Source: CAIOYC01 sp965277345
GTDB lineage: Bacteria; Pseudomonadota; Alphaproteobacteria; Caulobacterales; Caulobacteraceae
Length of the DNA stretch: 64,000 bases
NCBI GenBank assembly: GCA_965277345.1
Contig: CBDICI010000004.1
Coordinates: forward strand, 1,054,001-1,118,000
Reading direction: 5' to 3'
Notes under the pieces: generated by a model
Databases searched by the model: none
Seen by the model: the letters and a program-made list of their open reading frames with translations, nothing else
Told to the model about the DNA's origin: nothing
Part shown: positions 9,899 through 18,590 of the stretch, piece by piece
Position numbering within the stretch: position 1 is the stretch's first letter
Layout of the letters: each line of letters begins with the position of its first letter
Made by a program: the position numbers and the translations under genes

Positions 9899-11298
9899 TA
9901 CGATGTGGGCTTGGCCGGCGGAGGTGGGGGCGGGGGAGGGCCAGGCGGGGGTGGCGCCGGCGCGAGCCGTTGGAAGGCGCCGACCGGGCCGGGAAACTCC
10001 ACCGGGCTCTCCCAGCCGTCGACGGAGACCGAAGAAACGCCGAAATACCAGTCGTCGATGTTCACGCGCGGCAAGATCAGTGTGGTCGCCGCCCCCGCCT
10101 CGCGGCTGTGGCTCCAGTACGGCTCGGAGGTTTCCCGCCACCAGACGCGGTAGGACGCAGCCCCAGGGGCGGGGCTCCAGCTCACCGTGGTGTTGTCCTT
10201 CACCGCGCCCTCGAGCTTCACCCCGGTGGGCGGCGCAGGGGCGGAGGCCAGCGAAGCCAGGGTCAGTAGGTTCAGCCGCGTCACCTGCGCCAGATAGGGG
10301 AAATCCACCCCGTCCAGCGTATCGCCATAGGCGACGCCGTTCTCGTTGCGCAGGTCCTGGTGCTGGCGGTTGTAGTTCTCGGTCGCCTCGGTCACGCGCA
10401 CGGCGGGGAAGCCCGCCTCCTGCAACGGCGCCTGGTCGCCCCCGCGCGAGAAGCGGTCGGCGCGGTAGATCATCCGCACCGAAAAGCCCGGCAGGTCATG
10501 GGCGGCGATCTGCGCCATGTAGCGCGCGAGATTGCGCGAGGGGGTGTCGTTCTCGCCCCCGCCGCTGCGCCGGGCGCGGCTTTCCTGCGCCGTTTCGGTC
10601 GGGCGCGTCCCTTCGGAGAAGACGCGGACGACATTGTCGATATGCTCACCGCCAATGCCGTGAGTGTTGCCGATGATGTCGTTGTTGAGCTGGGCCTCGA
10701 CCGACCAGCCCTTCTGTCTGGCGTATTCGGCCAAGAGCTGGCCGCCGTAGAGGCCCTGCTCCTCGCCCTGCAGCACGGCGTAGACAATGGTGGCGGGGAA
10801 CTTGTGCTTGGACAGCACCCGCGCCGCTTCGATCACCGCGGAGGCGCCCGAGCCGTCGTCGTTGGCGCCGGGCGCGTCGGCGGTGGCGTTCATCACGTCG
10901 GTGACCCGGCTGTCCAGATGACCCGAGACGATCACCACCCGGTCCGGGTCGCTCGTCCCGCGCTGGATCGCCAGCACGTCCATGATCTCCACCCCGTTCG
11001 GGCTGCGCTGGCCGGTGAAGCTTTTGGTCGGCGTCTCGATGGTGAGGCATCCGCCACAGGCGGCGCTGTAAGCCTCGAACCGCGCCTTCACCCAGCGCCG
11101 CGCCGCGCCGATGCCGCGGGTGTCGGAGACGGTGTCCGACAGGGTGTGCCGGGTGCCGAACCCCACCAACCGGGTGTCGGTGGCGCGCAGTTCCTCCGCC
11201 CTAACCGCCTTGCCGAGTTCGCGCAGCAGCGGAGGCTCGGCGGCCGGGGCGACGCCAGGCAGAGCGGCGAGGGCGAGGGCGAGAACGGCGTGGCGCAC
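9898..11298 (-). CDS. Secreted M28-family zinc metallopeptidase with Fn3-like and poly-Pro tail
   Basis: 466 residues with a signal peptide (cleavage near APAA20). The M28 aminopeptidase domain (about 25-350) shows its zinc-ligand motifs: SGHLDS (H127), GANDDGSG (about 144-151) and the catalytic EE pair in QGEEQG (179-180). Residues about 355-445 form an Fn3-like beta sandwich (TGVKLEG...SYRVWWRE...VSVDGWES). The end is Pro-rich with a run of consecutive prolines near 452-462. It probably trims extracellular or periplasmic peptides. Its stop overlaps the start of thiD. Confidence 0.88.
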   Translation of the reverse strand: MRHAVLALALAALPGVAPAAEPPLLRELGKAVRAEELRATDTRLVGFGTRHTLSDTVSDTRGIGAARRWVKARFEAYSAACGGCLTIETPTKSFTGQRSPNGVEIMDVLAIQRGTSDPDRVVIVSGHLDSRVTDVMNATADAPGANDDGSGASAVIEAARVLSKHKFPATIVYAVLQGEEQGLYGGQLLAEYARQKGWSVEAQLNNDIIGNTHGIGGEHIDNVVRVFSEGTRPTETAQESRARRSGGGENDTPSRNLARYMAQIAAHDLPGFSVRMIYRADRFSRGGDQAPLQEAGFPAVRVTEATENYNRQHQDLRNENGVAYGDTLDGVDFPYLAQVTRLNLLTLASLASAPAPPTGVKLEGAVKDNTTVSWSPAPGAASYRVWWRETSEPYWSHSREAGAATTLILPRVNIDDWYFGVSSVSVDGWESPVEFPGPVGAFQRLAPAPPPPGPPPPPPPPAKPTS

Positions 11299-11371
11299 AG
11301 CGGCTCCTGGGGTTGATGGGCCGACAGTGCGCAGCAGGGGGGCCTAAGGCAAGGTTACTCCATAATATCGC

Positions 11372-11402
11372 TTGACGGTTATATAACTATTCATCTATAT
11401 AA
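11372..11402 (+). promoter_or_regulatory. ArsR promoter with overlapping operator; probable leaderless start
   Basis: A -35 TTGACG (11372-11377) and -10 TATATA (11396-11401) are 18 bases apart. The same stretch holds an inverted repeat TTATATA (11379-11385)/TATATAA (11396-11402) with a 10-base gap, the form of operator expected for an ArsR dimer. Transcription should begin about 7 bases after the -10, at or next to the ATG (11409), leaving essentially no leader. Confidence 0.65.
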
Positions 11403-11408
11403 TCGGAT

Positions 11409-11714
11409 ATGGATGTCGCCTTCGCCCTCCTCGCCGATCCCGGTCGCCGCCGCATCCTCGATCTGCTGCGCACCGGCGAGCGGTCCGTGGGCGAGTTGTG
11501 CGAGGCGCTGCCGATCAGCCAGCCCGGCGTGTCCAGGCACTTGCGGCTGATGCGCGAGGCGGGACTGGTCTCCGCGCGCGCCGACGCCCAGCGGCGCCTC
11601 TATCGGCTGGAGTCCGGTCCGCTGCGCGCGCTGGACGATTGGCTGGACGCCTTTCGCCCCTTCTGGACCGAGCGGTTGGACGCGCTCGAACGCCACCTCG
11701 ATGAGGAGAGTTGA
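11409..11714 (+). CDS. ArsR-family transcriptional regulator
   Basis: 101 residues, almost entirely one winged helix-turn-helix: FALLADPGRRRILDLLRTG, SVGELCEALPISQPGVSRHLRLMREAGLV, then the wing with RRLYRL. There are no metal-binding Cys pairs in the usual alpha-3 position, so this is the SRPBCC-associated ArsR subgroup rather than a metalloregulator. Three bases separate it from the SRPBCC gene, forming a two-gene operon that is probably self-repressed through the overlapping operator. Confidence 0.9.
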   Translation: MDVAFALLADPGRRRILDLLRTGERSVGELCEALPISQPGVSRHLRLMREAGLVSARADAQRRLYRLESGPLRALDDWLDAFRPFWTERLDALERHLDEES

Positions 11715-11717
11715 GCC

Positions 11718-12737
11718 ATGCTGGACGCAGCAACCGTCGTCCGTTTCCGCAAGCTGGAGCCCGGCATGGAGCTGACCCTCACCAAGCGGTTTCGCCAGCC
11801 GATGGAGGCGGTGTTCGCCGCCCTGTCCACGCCGGAGCGGATCGAGGCCTGGATGGAAGTGGAATGGCGGGGCGATCCCACGCCGTTGAAGGCGGGTTCC
11901 AATTTCTCCTACCTGTTCAAAAACTCCGACATGGTGGCCGAGGGCCGGATCACCGCCTTTGAGCCGCCGCGCGTGATCGAGCACACCTGGTTCGAGGGTC
12001 AGCCGCCCCACGCCACAGTGCGCTGGGCGCTCGAACCCGACGGTGAAGGCTGTATTCTCAGCCTTACCCAATCCATCCAGGGCCGCGACGACCAGACCCG
12101 CAACGGCGCGGGCTGGACCCTCATGATGGGGCAGCTCGATGCCTGGTTGAATGGAAAGGCCTTTTCCCCGCCGGAAAGCTGGGTGTCGGTGCGTGACCGG
12201 CTGGCGCGGGAACTGGGGCCCGTGGCGGTACGGGACGGGCGGCGCCTGACCATCGACGGCAAGCCGGTGGTGAAGTTCGTGCGGCGCCTGCCCCACCCCG
12301 TCGCGGAGGTCTGGTCATGGCTGGTGGAGCCAGCCCGGCTGAAAGACTGGCTCGGCGATGTGGAGGTGGAGCCCTATCCCGGCGGCGCCTATCGCATCCG
12401 TTTCACCATGGCCCCCATCGTCATGGAGGGGACGATCACCGGGATCGAGCCGCCCCGCCGCCTGAGCCTGATCTGGCGCGAGCCCTGGTTCAAGGATGAC
12501 GACGTGATTTTGGCGTTCGATCTCGCGCCGCACGGCGAGGAGACGCTTTTGACCCTCACCCACACCTTTCCCGAAGGCTACGACCCGTTCGACTATCTCG
12601 CCGGCTGGCACGAGTTCATGGACGCGATCGAGGACGCCATGGCCGGCCACCCCTTCGACTGGCGGGCCCCGGGCCGCAAGGCCGCCTATGAACGGCTTAC
12701 CACGGTCTACAAGGCCGTGGCGGGGGCGGGAGGCTAG
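11718..12737 (+). CDS. Tandem SRPBCC (AHSA1-like) domain protein
   Basis: 339 residues made of two START-like SRPBCC/AHSA1 domains (about 10-150 and 175-335), each with the typical opening RRFxxPxxxVWxxLxxPxxLxxWL. The pattern is MEAVFAALSTPERIEAWM in the first and VAEVWSWLVEPARLKDWL in the second, with W-G and hydrophobic-pocket strands after. Such proteins bind small hydrophobic ligands. Fusion of two copies in one chain next to ArsR is a known arrangement. The ligand is unknown. Confidence 0.87.
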   Translation: MLDAATVVRFRKLEPGMELTLTKRFRQPMEAVFAALSTPERIEAWMEVEWRGDPTPLKAGSNFSYLFKNSDMVAEGRITAFEPPRVIEHTWFEGQPPHATVRWALEPDGEGCILSLTQSIQGRDDQTRNGAGWTLMMGQLDAWLNGKAFSPPESWVSVRDRLARELGPVAVRDGRRLTIDGKPVVKFVRRLPHPVAEVWSWLVEPARLKDWLGDVEVEPYPGGAYRIRFTMAPIVMEGTITGIEPPRRLSLIWREPWFKDDDVILAFDLAPHGEETLLTLTHTFPEGYDPFDYLAGWHEFMDAIEDAMAGHPFDWRAPGRKAAYERLTTVYKAVAGAGG

Positions 12738-12835
12738 CCAAGCCCTGGGATCGCCGCCTCGGCCAGGCGCAAAGCCTATCCGTCCCACAGTGGGGGCTTT
12801 CTTCCCCAGTCTTCGCCGCTTGGAACCAGCCCCGC

Positions 12836-14206
12836 CTACCCCCGATACCCCTCCGGCGCCTCGAAGGGGTAGCCGAGGCGTTGGGCGAGGCCCAGCGCGG
12901 TGTCGTCCTCCCAGGCCAGGGCCTGGACCGACAGCGGCAGGCCTTCGTGGTGGCCGGCGGGAAAGGCGGTGGCGGGCAGGCCGAGGACGTTGGCCAGCGG
13001 CGTCAGCAGGGCCACGCCGGCCCCCGCGGCGGTCTCGAACGGCTCCGCCTGGCCGGGTGTCGTGGGCATGAGCAGGCCGGCATAGGCGCTAAGCTGCTCG
13101 CGCGCCTCCCCCGCCGCCAGCGCCAGGTCGCGGTAGGCCCGGGCCAGGGCCGGGGCCGTGGCGTGTTCGCCGATGGCCAGGGTCTGGCGGTAGAGGTCGG
13201 AAAAGCCGCCGGGGTCGGCGGCCAGCGCCGCCTCGTGCTCCACGAGGCTTTCGGCGGCGGAAATCAGCACGCCGTCGCGGATCGCCTGCAGGAAGTCGAA
13301 GTCGAGGCGCAGCGGCTTCACCTCCAGGCCGAGTGTGCGCGCGCGGGCCGCCACCGCCTCCAGCGCCGCCGCCGCGCAGGGGATGACGCCCTCCAACCCG
13401 GCGAGATCCAGCACGGCCAGCGGCGCGGCGGCCAAGGCCTCCATGTCGGCGGGGCGGGTGATCTCTCCGGCCAACTCCTGGTCGGTGGAGACCGCGCCGG
13501 CCAGCAGGTGGGCGCAATCCTCCGCCGAGCGGCCGTGCACGCCCACATGATCGAGCGTCCAGGACATGGCGATCACCGCCTCGGCGGAGATCAGCCCTTG
13601 CGTCGGCTTGTGGCCGTAAGTGCCGGTGAAACTGGCGGGGATGCGCACCGAGCCCAGGGTGTCGGAGCCCAGCGCGCCGGCGCACAGCCCCGCCGCCACG
13701 GCCGCGCCCGACCCGCCGGAGGAGCCGCCCGCCGTGGTTCCGTGCCGCCAGGGATTGTGGGTGCGCCCGAACCACGGATTGTCCGTCGTCGCCCCGAACG
13801 CGCCCTCGTGCATGTTGGTGAGCCCCAGGATCACCGCTCCCGCGGCGCGCAGGTGGGCGATGCAGGCGGCGTCTTCCTCGGCGATCCGATCGCGATAGGC
13901 GCCGACGCCGCCGTGCCAGGGAAAGCCCTGAACGGCGATATTGGCCTTGATGGCGATGGGCGCGCCGTCGATGGGCGACAGCGCCGCGCCGCGCCGCCAG
14001 CGTCCGGCCGAGGCATGGGCGGCGGCCCTCGCCCCCGCCTCGTCCACGTGCACGAAGGCGCCGAGCCCTCCGTCCAGACCCTTGATGCGTGACAGATAGG
14101 CGTCCGTCGCCTCCACCGGCGTCACCGCCCGCTCGGCATAGAGCGCCTGCAGGCCGCAAATGCCCGCGGCGATGATAGGGTTTGCGAAGCTCTGGCCGGT
14201 CGTCAT
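12836..14206 (-). CDS. Amidase signature family amidase
   Basis: 456 residues with the Ser-cisSer-Lys triad of the amidase signature superfamily: Lys87 in IAIKAN, cis-Ser in GGSSGGSG (about 162) and nucleophile Ser186 in DTLGSVRIP. It hydrolyses an amide to acid plus ammonia or amine; the substrate cannot be assigned. A GatA role is unlikely because no gatB/gatC is adjacent and the N-terminus differs. No signal peptide, so cytoplasmic. Confidence 0.9.
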   Translation of the reverse strand: MTTGQSFANPIIAAGICGLQALYAERAVTPVEATDAYLSRIKGLDGGLGAFVHVDEAGARAAAHASAGRWRRGAALSPIDGAPIAIKANIAVQGFPWHGGVGAYRDRIAEEDAACIAHLRAAGAVILGLTNMHEGAFGATTDNPWFGRTHNPWRHGTTAGGSSGGSGAAVAAGLCAGALGSDTLGSVRIPASFTGTYGHKPTQGLISAEAVIAMSWTLDHVGVHGRSAEDCAHLLAGAVSTDQELAGEITRPADMEALAAAPLAVLDLAGLEGVIPCAAAALEAVAARARTLGLEVKPLRLDFDFLQAIRDGVLISAAESLVEHEAALAADPGGFSDLYRQTLAIGEHATAPALARAYRDLALAAGEAREQLSAYAGLLMPTTPGQAEPFETAAGAGVALLTPLANVLGLPATAFPAGHHEGLPLSVQALAWEDDTALGLAQRLGYPFEAPEGYRG

Positions 14207-14337
14207 GGGCCAAGCCTAACCCCTCGCCTTGCCGCATGACAAAGGCTTAATCCACGGCGCCGCTTACGGTGGGCCTCGTTCGTTGCTACCTTCTGGCCTG
14301 CGTCCCAGCGAGGGGCGCGAAACATCGGGGCCTTCCC

Positions 14338-15015
14338 TTGCAACGCAACCTTTCCCGCCCGCTCGCCATCGCCGCCGCGCTCGCCCTATCGGCCCTGCTG
14401 TCCGGCTGCGGCGTCAACGCCATCCCCACCAAGGAGGAGACGGCCAAGGCCAAGTGGGCCGACGTCCAGAACTATTACCAGCGCCGCGCCGATCTGGTGC
14501 CGAACCTGGTCGCCACCGTGCAGGGCTACGCCAAGCAGGAGCGGGCCGTGCTGGACGAGGTGACCCAGGCCCGCGCCTCGGCCACGGCCATCAAGGTCGA
14601 TCCCTCCCAGCTCAGCGATCCGGCCAAGGTGCAGCAGTACGCCAACGCCCAGGGCGCGCTGACCCAGGCGCTGGGCAAGCTGCTGGTCGCCAACGAGCGC
14701 TATCCGGAGCTGAAGTCTAACGCCAACTTCCTCGCCCTACAGTCGCAATTGGAAGGCACCGAGAACCGGATCGCCGTGGCGCGCAACGATTATAACGAGG
14801 CGGTGCGCGACTATAACACCACGCTGCACACCTTCCCCGGCGTGCTGTGGGCCTCGACCCTGTATCATTCGGAGAAGGCGATCACGCCCTTCGCCGCCGC
14901 CGATACCGCCCAGGCCGCGCCCAAGGTGAACTTCGACATCGCCGCGCCCGGACAGACCGGCGCGCCGGCTGCGTCCACCATGACGACCACGACCAGCAAC
15001 ACGACCGCGAAGTAG
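14338..15015 (+). CDS. LemA-family lipoprotein
   Basis: About 225 residues from TTG 14338 (GGGG upstream). An N-terminal signal with lipobox LLSGC makes it a probable lipoprotein. The helical LemA core follows: WADVQNYYQRRADLVPNLVATVQGYA, an ERAVLDEVTQARA coil and ENRIAVARNDYNEAVRDYN. An ATG at 14269 would add an implausible N-terminus before the signal. It heads a run with two TPM-domain genes, the common lemA-TPM-TPM arrangement of membrane/envelope proteins whose exact role is unresolved. Confidence 0.87.
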   Translation: MQRNLSRPLAIAAALALSALLSGCGVNAIPTKEETAKAKWADVQNYYQRRADLVPNLVATVQGYAKQERAVLDEVTQARASATAIKVDPSQLSDPAKVQQYANAQGALTQALGKLLVANERYPELKSNANFLALQSQLEGTENRIAVARNDYNEAVRDYNTTLHTFPGVLWASTLYHSEKAITPFAAADTAQAAPKVNFDIAAPGQTGAPAASTMTTTTSNTTAK

Positions 15016-15019
15016 GGCC

Positions 15020-15991
15020 GTGCAAGCCAACCGCGCATGGCCTCTCCCCCTCGAGGGGGGAGAGGTCAGGAGAGGGGGTGGACTCGACGCCGCCTCCGGG
15101 GAGTCGCCAAAGGCGATTGCGCTCCACATCCCCATCCCCAACCCTTCCCCCCTTGGCGGGGAAGGGCGCGCGTGGCGCCCCTTCCTCGCGCTCATTCTCG
15201 CTTTCACGGCGGCCTTCTCTATAGGCCTGGCCCCCGCCCACGCCGCGGCGCTGAAGTTTCCGGCGCTCACCGGGCGGGTGGTGGACGACGCCCATGTGCT
15301 GCCCGCCGACGAGCAGGCGCGGCTGACCCAGAAGCTGGCGGACCTGGAGAGCAGGACGAGTCGCCAGTTGGTGGTGGTCACCGTGCCCTCGCTGCAGGGC
15401 GACGACATCGCCGACTATGGCTACAAGCTCGGCCGCCAATGGCAGATCGGCCAGAAGGGGACCAACAACGGCACTTTGTTCATCATCGCCCCCACCGAAC
15501 ACCAGACCCGCATCGAGGTCGGCTATGGCCTTGAGGGCGTCCTTACCGACGCCGTGACCAGCGTGATCATCCAGAGCCAGGTGCTGCCCAGGTTCAAGGC
15601 CGGCGACATCCCCGGCGGGGTGGAGGCCGGGACCGACGCGCTGATCGAACAGATGGCGGCCGACCCCTCACAGGCCGAGCAGAAGGCCGCGGCGGCCAAG
15701 GCGCAGGTGGAGGCGCAGGACGCCCAGCCCGCCTATCACTACCGTCACCGGTCCAGCCCGTTCGGCTTCATCTTCCCGCTCATCTTCGTCTTTGTCGTGT
15801 TCGGCGGCCTGTTCGGTCGCGGGCGACGGGGCGGCGGCGGCCTCTGGCCGCTGCTGTTCCTCGGCGGCATGATGGGCGGCGGGGGCGGACGCGACGACGA
15901 CTGGGGCGGCGGTGGCGGCGGCGGCGGTGGGGGCGGGTTCTCCGGCGGCGGCGGCTCGTTCGGCGGCGGCGGCTCCTCGGGCAGTTGGTAG
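15020..15991 (+). CDS. TPM-domain (YgcG-type) membrane protein with repeat-derived N-terminus
   Basis: 323 residues from GTG 15020, the only plausible start. Residues 1-52 are translated interspersed repeat (PLPLEGGE, NPSPLGGEG) and precede the real signal segment (about 53-74, FLALILAFTAAFSIGLAPAHA). The TPM domain follows (about 80-210; VVDDAHVLP, VVTVPSLQG, IEVGYGLEG), then a transmembrane helix (about 250-268, FIFPLIFVFVVFGGLF) and a poly-Gly tail (GGGGGGFSGGGG). TPM proteins sit in the envelope with LemA. The gene starts 4 bases after lemA stops. Confidence 0.82.
   Translation: MQANRAWPLPLEGGEVRRGGGLDAASGESPKAIALHIPIPNPSPLGGEGRAWRPFLALILAFTAAFSIGLAPAHAAALKFPALTGRVVDDAHVLPADEQARLTQKLADLESRTSRQLVVVTVPSLQGDDIADYGYKLGRQWQIGQKGTNNGTLFIIAPTEHQTRIEVGYGLEGVLTDAVTSVIIQSQVLPRFKAGDIPGGVEAGTDALIEQMAADPSQAEQKAAAAKAQVEAQDAQPAYHYRHRSSPFGFIFPLIFVFVVFGGLFGRGRRGGGGLWPLLFLGGMMGGGGGRDDDWGGGGGGGGGGGFSGGGGSFGGGGSSGSW
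15041..15065. repeat. CTCCCCC-type palindrome inside a coding region
   Basis: CCTCTCCCCC, TCGA, GGGGGGAGAGG: near-perfect inverted repeat falling inside the 5' coding part of the YgcG-type gene. Confidence 0.75.
15142..15166. repeat. Second palindrome (CCCTTCCCC/GGGGAAGGG) inside the same gene
   Basis: CCCTTCCCC and GGGGAAGGG arms separated by CCTTGGC. Together with the copy 100 bases upstream it forms a composite repeat covering the region that encodes the odd N-terminus. Confidence 0.75.
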
Positions 15992-16003
15992 GGGACGGGC
16001 GCC

Positions 16004-16708
16004 ATGATGCTTTCCGAGGCCGATCACCGCCGCGTCGCCGAGGCGGCCCGCGCCGCCGAAGCCCGGACCACGGGCGAGGTGTTCTGCATCGTCACCAAGG
16101 AGGTGAGCCAGTACCGCGAGGTCCCGCTGGCTTTCGCCGCCGCCGTGGCGCTGATCCTGCCGCCGCTGCTGCTCGCCATCTTCGGCGTCCCGGCCCTGAC
16201 CGGCTGGCTCGGACAACTGCAGCCGGCGGACTGGTCTTCAGGCGGGCCGGGGGGCGGCGCGGTGCGCACCACGGCGGCGGAGGCCATCACCGCCTACGCC
16301 ATCGCCCAGGCCGTGCTGTTCGGCCTCGTGGCCTTCATCGTGGCCATCCCGCCGGTGCGCCGCGCCGCGACGCCCCGCTTCCTGAAGCGCCACCGGGTAC
16401 GTCGCACGGCCTATGCCCACTTCGCCTCCACGGGGCTGGCGGCGGACAGGGCGCGCACGGGGGTGCTGATCTTCGCCTCCCTGAAGGACCGGCAGGTGGA
16501 GATCGTGGCCGACAAGGCGATCCACGACGCCGTCGGCGATCCGGTGTGGGACAAAGCGGTGGCGGCGCTGATCCGGGGGATGCGCAACCGCACGCCGGGC
16601 CAGGGTTTCGTCGACGCCATCGGCCTCTGCGGCGACGCGCTCACCGCCCATTTTCCCGCCGACGGTCCGCACGACAACCGCTTTTCCGATGAACTGATCG
16701 AGGTCTGA
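16004..16708 (+). CDS. TPM-domain membrane protein
   Basis: 234 residues. An N-terminal TPM-like helix/strand (TTGEVFCIVTKEVSQYREVP) is interrupted by two transmembrane helices (about 40-66 and 98-124). The second TPM half follows (RTGVLIFASLKDRQVEIVADKAIHDAVGD and CGDALTAHFP). It is the third member of the lemA-TPM-TPM run. The final TGA is separated by one base from the next gene's GTG. Confidence 0.85.
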   Translation: MMLSEADHRRVAEAARAAEARTTGEVFCIVTKEVSQYREVPLAFAAAVALILPPLLLAIFGVPALTGWLGQLQPADWSSGGPGGGAVRTTAAEAITAYAIAQAVLFGLVAFIVAIPPVRRAATPRFLKRHRVRRTAYAHFASTGLAADRARTGVLIFASLKDRQVEIVADKAIHDAVGDPVWDKAVAALIRGMRNRTPGQGFVDAIGLCGDALTAHFPADGPHDNRFSDELIEV

Positions 16709-16709
16709 G

Positions 16710-17606
16710 GTGCGACCGGCGCTTTTGGGCCTGATCGCCTTTCCCATCACGCCGATGGATGCGGACGGGCGGGTGGATACGGCGGCGCTGCGCCGGCTGG
16801 TGCGCCGCCTGGTGGAGGCCGAGGTGGACGCCGTCGGCGTGCTCGGCTCAACGGGCTCATACCCCTATCTCAGCCGCGACGAACGCCGCCGGGCGCTGGA
16901 CGCCGCCCTGGCGGAGGTGGACGGACGGGCGCCGGTGATCGCCGGGATCGGCGCGCTGCGCACCGACGCGGTGCTGCACCTGGCGAAGGACGCGCGGGAC
17001 GCCGGGGCGCAGGGCGGCCTCCTGGCGCCGGTCTCCTACACCCCGCTGCTGGAGGACGAGGTCTATGCCCTGTTCGAGACGGTGACGGGGGCGGTCGACC
17101 TGCCGCTGATCGTCTACAACAATCCCGGCACGACGCATTTCAGCGTTTCCAACGCCCTGATCGCGCGCCTGTCGCGCCTGCCCCAGGTGGTGGCGGTGAA
17201 GAACCCCGCGCCGGAGCCAGCGGACGCCAAGGCGGCGATCGCCGCCCTGCGCGCTGAGGTCCCGCCCGGCTTTTCCGTCGGCTACAGCACCGACTGGAAC
17301 GCGACCGAGGCGCTGATCGCGGGGGGCGACGCCTGGTATAGCGTAGCCGCCGGCCTGTTTCCCGCCCGGTGCATGGCCATCCGCCGGGCCGTGGCGAGGG
17401 GCGGCGCGTCGGAGGCCCGGCGGTTCGACGCCGCGCTCGCCCCGCTCTGGGACCTGTTCCGCACCCACACCAGCCTGCGGGTGATATACGCCGCCGCCAA
17501 CCAACTCGGCCTGACAGACGCACACCCGCCCCTGCCGATTCAGCCGCTGGGCGACGAGGCCCAGCGCGCCGTGGCGGCCTGCCTGACCGACCTCGACTTG
17601 GTCTAG
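16710..17606 (+). CDS. Dihydrodipicolinate synthase-family (DapA-like) lyase/aldolase
   Basis: 298 residues, class I aldolase TIM barrel. GTG start at 16710 immediately after the previous stop, with TGAGG in the overlap. Motifs: GLIAFPITPMD at the N-terminus, GSTGSYPYLS in place of the canonical GTTGE, the conserved Tyr in IVYNNPGTT (about 134) and the Schiff-base Lys in VAVKNPAP (about 164). The altered phosphate/keto-acid loop suggests it is not the housekeeping DapA but a paralogue acting on another 2-keto acid. Nothing nearby points to a pathway. Confidence 0.88.
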   Translation: MRPALLGLIAFPITPMDADGRVDTAALRRLVRRLVEAEVDAVGVLGSTGSYPYLSRDERRRALDAALAEVDGRAPVIAGIGALRTDAVLHLAKDARDAGAQGGLLAPVSYTPLLEDEVYALFETVTGAVDLPLIVYNNPGTTHFSVSNALIARLSRLPQVVAVKNPAPEPADAKAAIAALRAEVPPGFSVGYSTDWNATEALIAGGDAWYSVAAGLFPARCMAIRRAVARGGASEARRFDAALAPLWDLFRTHTSLRVIYAAANQLGLTDAHPPLPIQPLGDEAQRAVAACLTDLDLV

Positions 17607-17781
17607 ACGCCGATAGCGCCCGCCGACAGCGAGCCCATCGTCACGGCATCCCGTCTTCGAAAGCCAAAGCTTCTTGCGACCTGTTGCAGTTCTAATTGGC
17701 TTTAGGGAGCTTGGGCTATTTTCCGGTCATGACCCAGTTGCGGACGTTCGAGCGGTCCGCGATGCTGCCAAAACCCGGCAG

Positions 17782-17796
17782 CAACATGTTATGTTG
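17782..17796. promoter_or_regulatory. Palindrome CAACAT-GTT-ATGTTG upstream of the WYL regulator
   Basis: Six-base arms with a 3-base centre, 20 bases before the start codon at 17816. Its position fits an autoregulatory operator. Confidence 0.5.
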
Positions 17797-17815
17797 GCTC
17801 CGAGGTGGAGCCGCT

Positions 17816-18505
17816 ATGTCTCGCGCACAACGCCTGCTTGATCTGATCCAGTTGTTACGTCGTCATCGGCGCGCGGTCTCGGGGGCGGTGCTGGCGAAGG
17901 AGCTCGGGATCTCCTTGCGGACTCTCTATCGCGACATCGAGACGCTCAAGGCGCAAGGCGCGCACGTCGATGGCGAAGCGGGCGTTGGCTACGTACTCCG
18001 ACCTAGCTTTATGCTGCCGCCGCTGATGTTCTCCGAGGAGGAGATTGAGGCGTTGGTGCTCGGATCACGGTGGGTTTCCGAAAGGGCCGACGGGCTCCTA
18101 GGCAAGGCCGCTCGCAACGTGCTGGCAAAGATCAGCGCCGTCCTGCCCGACGACCTCAAGGACGGCGTCGAGCAGTCGGGTCTGCTGATCGGCCCAGGCG
18201 AGCCCATCCCCGCGGGGGACAGTGAACTTCCAGCCATCCGACAGGCGATCCGGTCGGAACGGAAGATCCGGATCGTCTACTCGGACGAGCAAGGGAATGG
18301 CACCCAACGGACAATCTGGCCCGCCGCGCTCGCCTTCTACGATCGGGTGCGCGTGGTTGTGGCCTGGTGCGAGCTGCGCGAGGGGTACCGCCATTTCCGC
18401 ACCGACCGTATAGCCGCGATCGAGACTACGACAGAGAGGTATTCACGCCGTCGCACTGCGCTACTGAAGGAGTGGCGCACACTCCGGGGCGTCCCCGAAC
18501 AGTGA
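17816..18505 (+). CDS. YafY/WYL-domain transcriptional regulator
   Basis: 229 residues. An N-terminal helix-turn-helix (about 5-60: RLLDLIQLLRRHRRAVSG, LAKELGISLRTLYRDIETLKAQG) and a WYL domain (about 135-205: IRQAIRSERKIRIVYSDEQG, WPAALAFYDRVRVVVAWCE, FRTDRIAAI). The start is ATG 17816 with GGTGGAG upstream, because the family begins at SRAQRLLDLIQ; 40 extra codons upstream are non-conserved. WYL domains sense ligands or nucleic acids. The following ABM-domain gene is the likely partner. Confidence 0.88.
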   Translation: MSRAQRLLDLIQLLRRHRRAVSGAVLAKELGISLRTLYRDIETLKAQGAHVDGEAGVGYVLRPSFMLPPLMFSEEEIEALVLGSRWVSERADGLLGKAARNVLAKISAVLPDDLKDGVEQSGLLIGPGEPIPAGDSELPAIRQAIRSERKIRIVYSDEQGNGTQRTIWPAALAFYDRVRVVVAWCELREGYRHFRTDRIAAIETTTERYSRRRTALLKEWRTLRGVPEQ

Positions 18506-18590
18506 CTGCTGCCAGAAACTGACAGCGGCGCCTCGTAGTCCTTTGGTCGCCGGCTCCAAGCAGGCGTCGCAGATGCGAGGAGCGTTACCA

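Noticed and set aside
12783..12805. Terminator after the SRPBCC gene
   Set aside because: CCCA/TGGG stem is only 4 base pairs with a 3-base loop; too weak to call.
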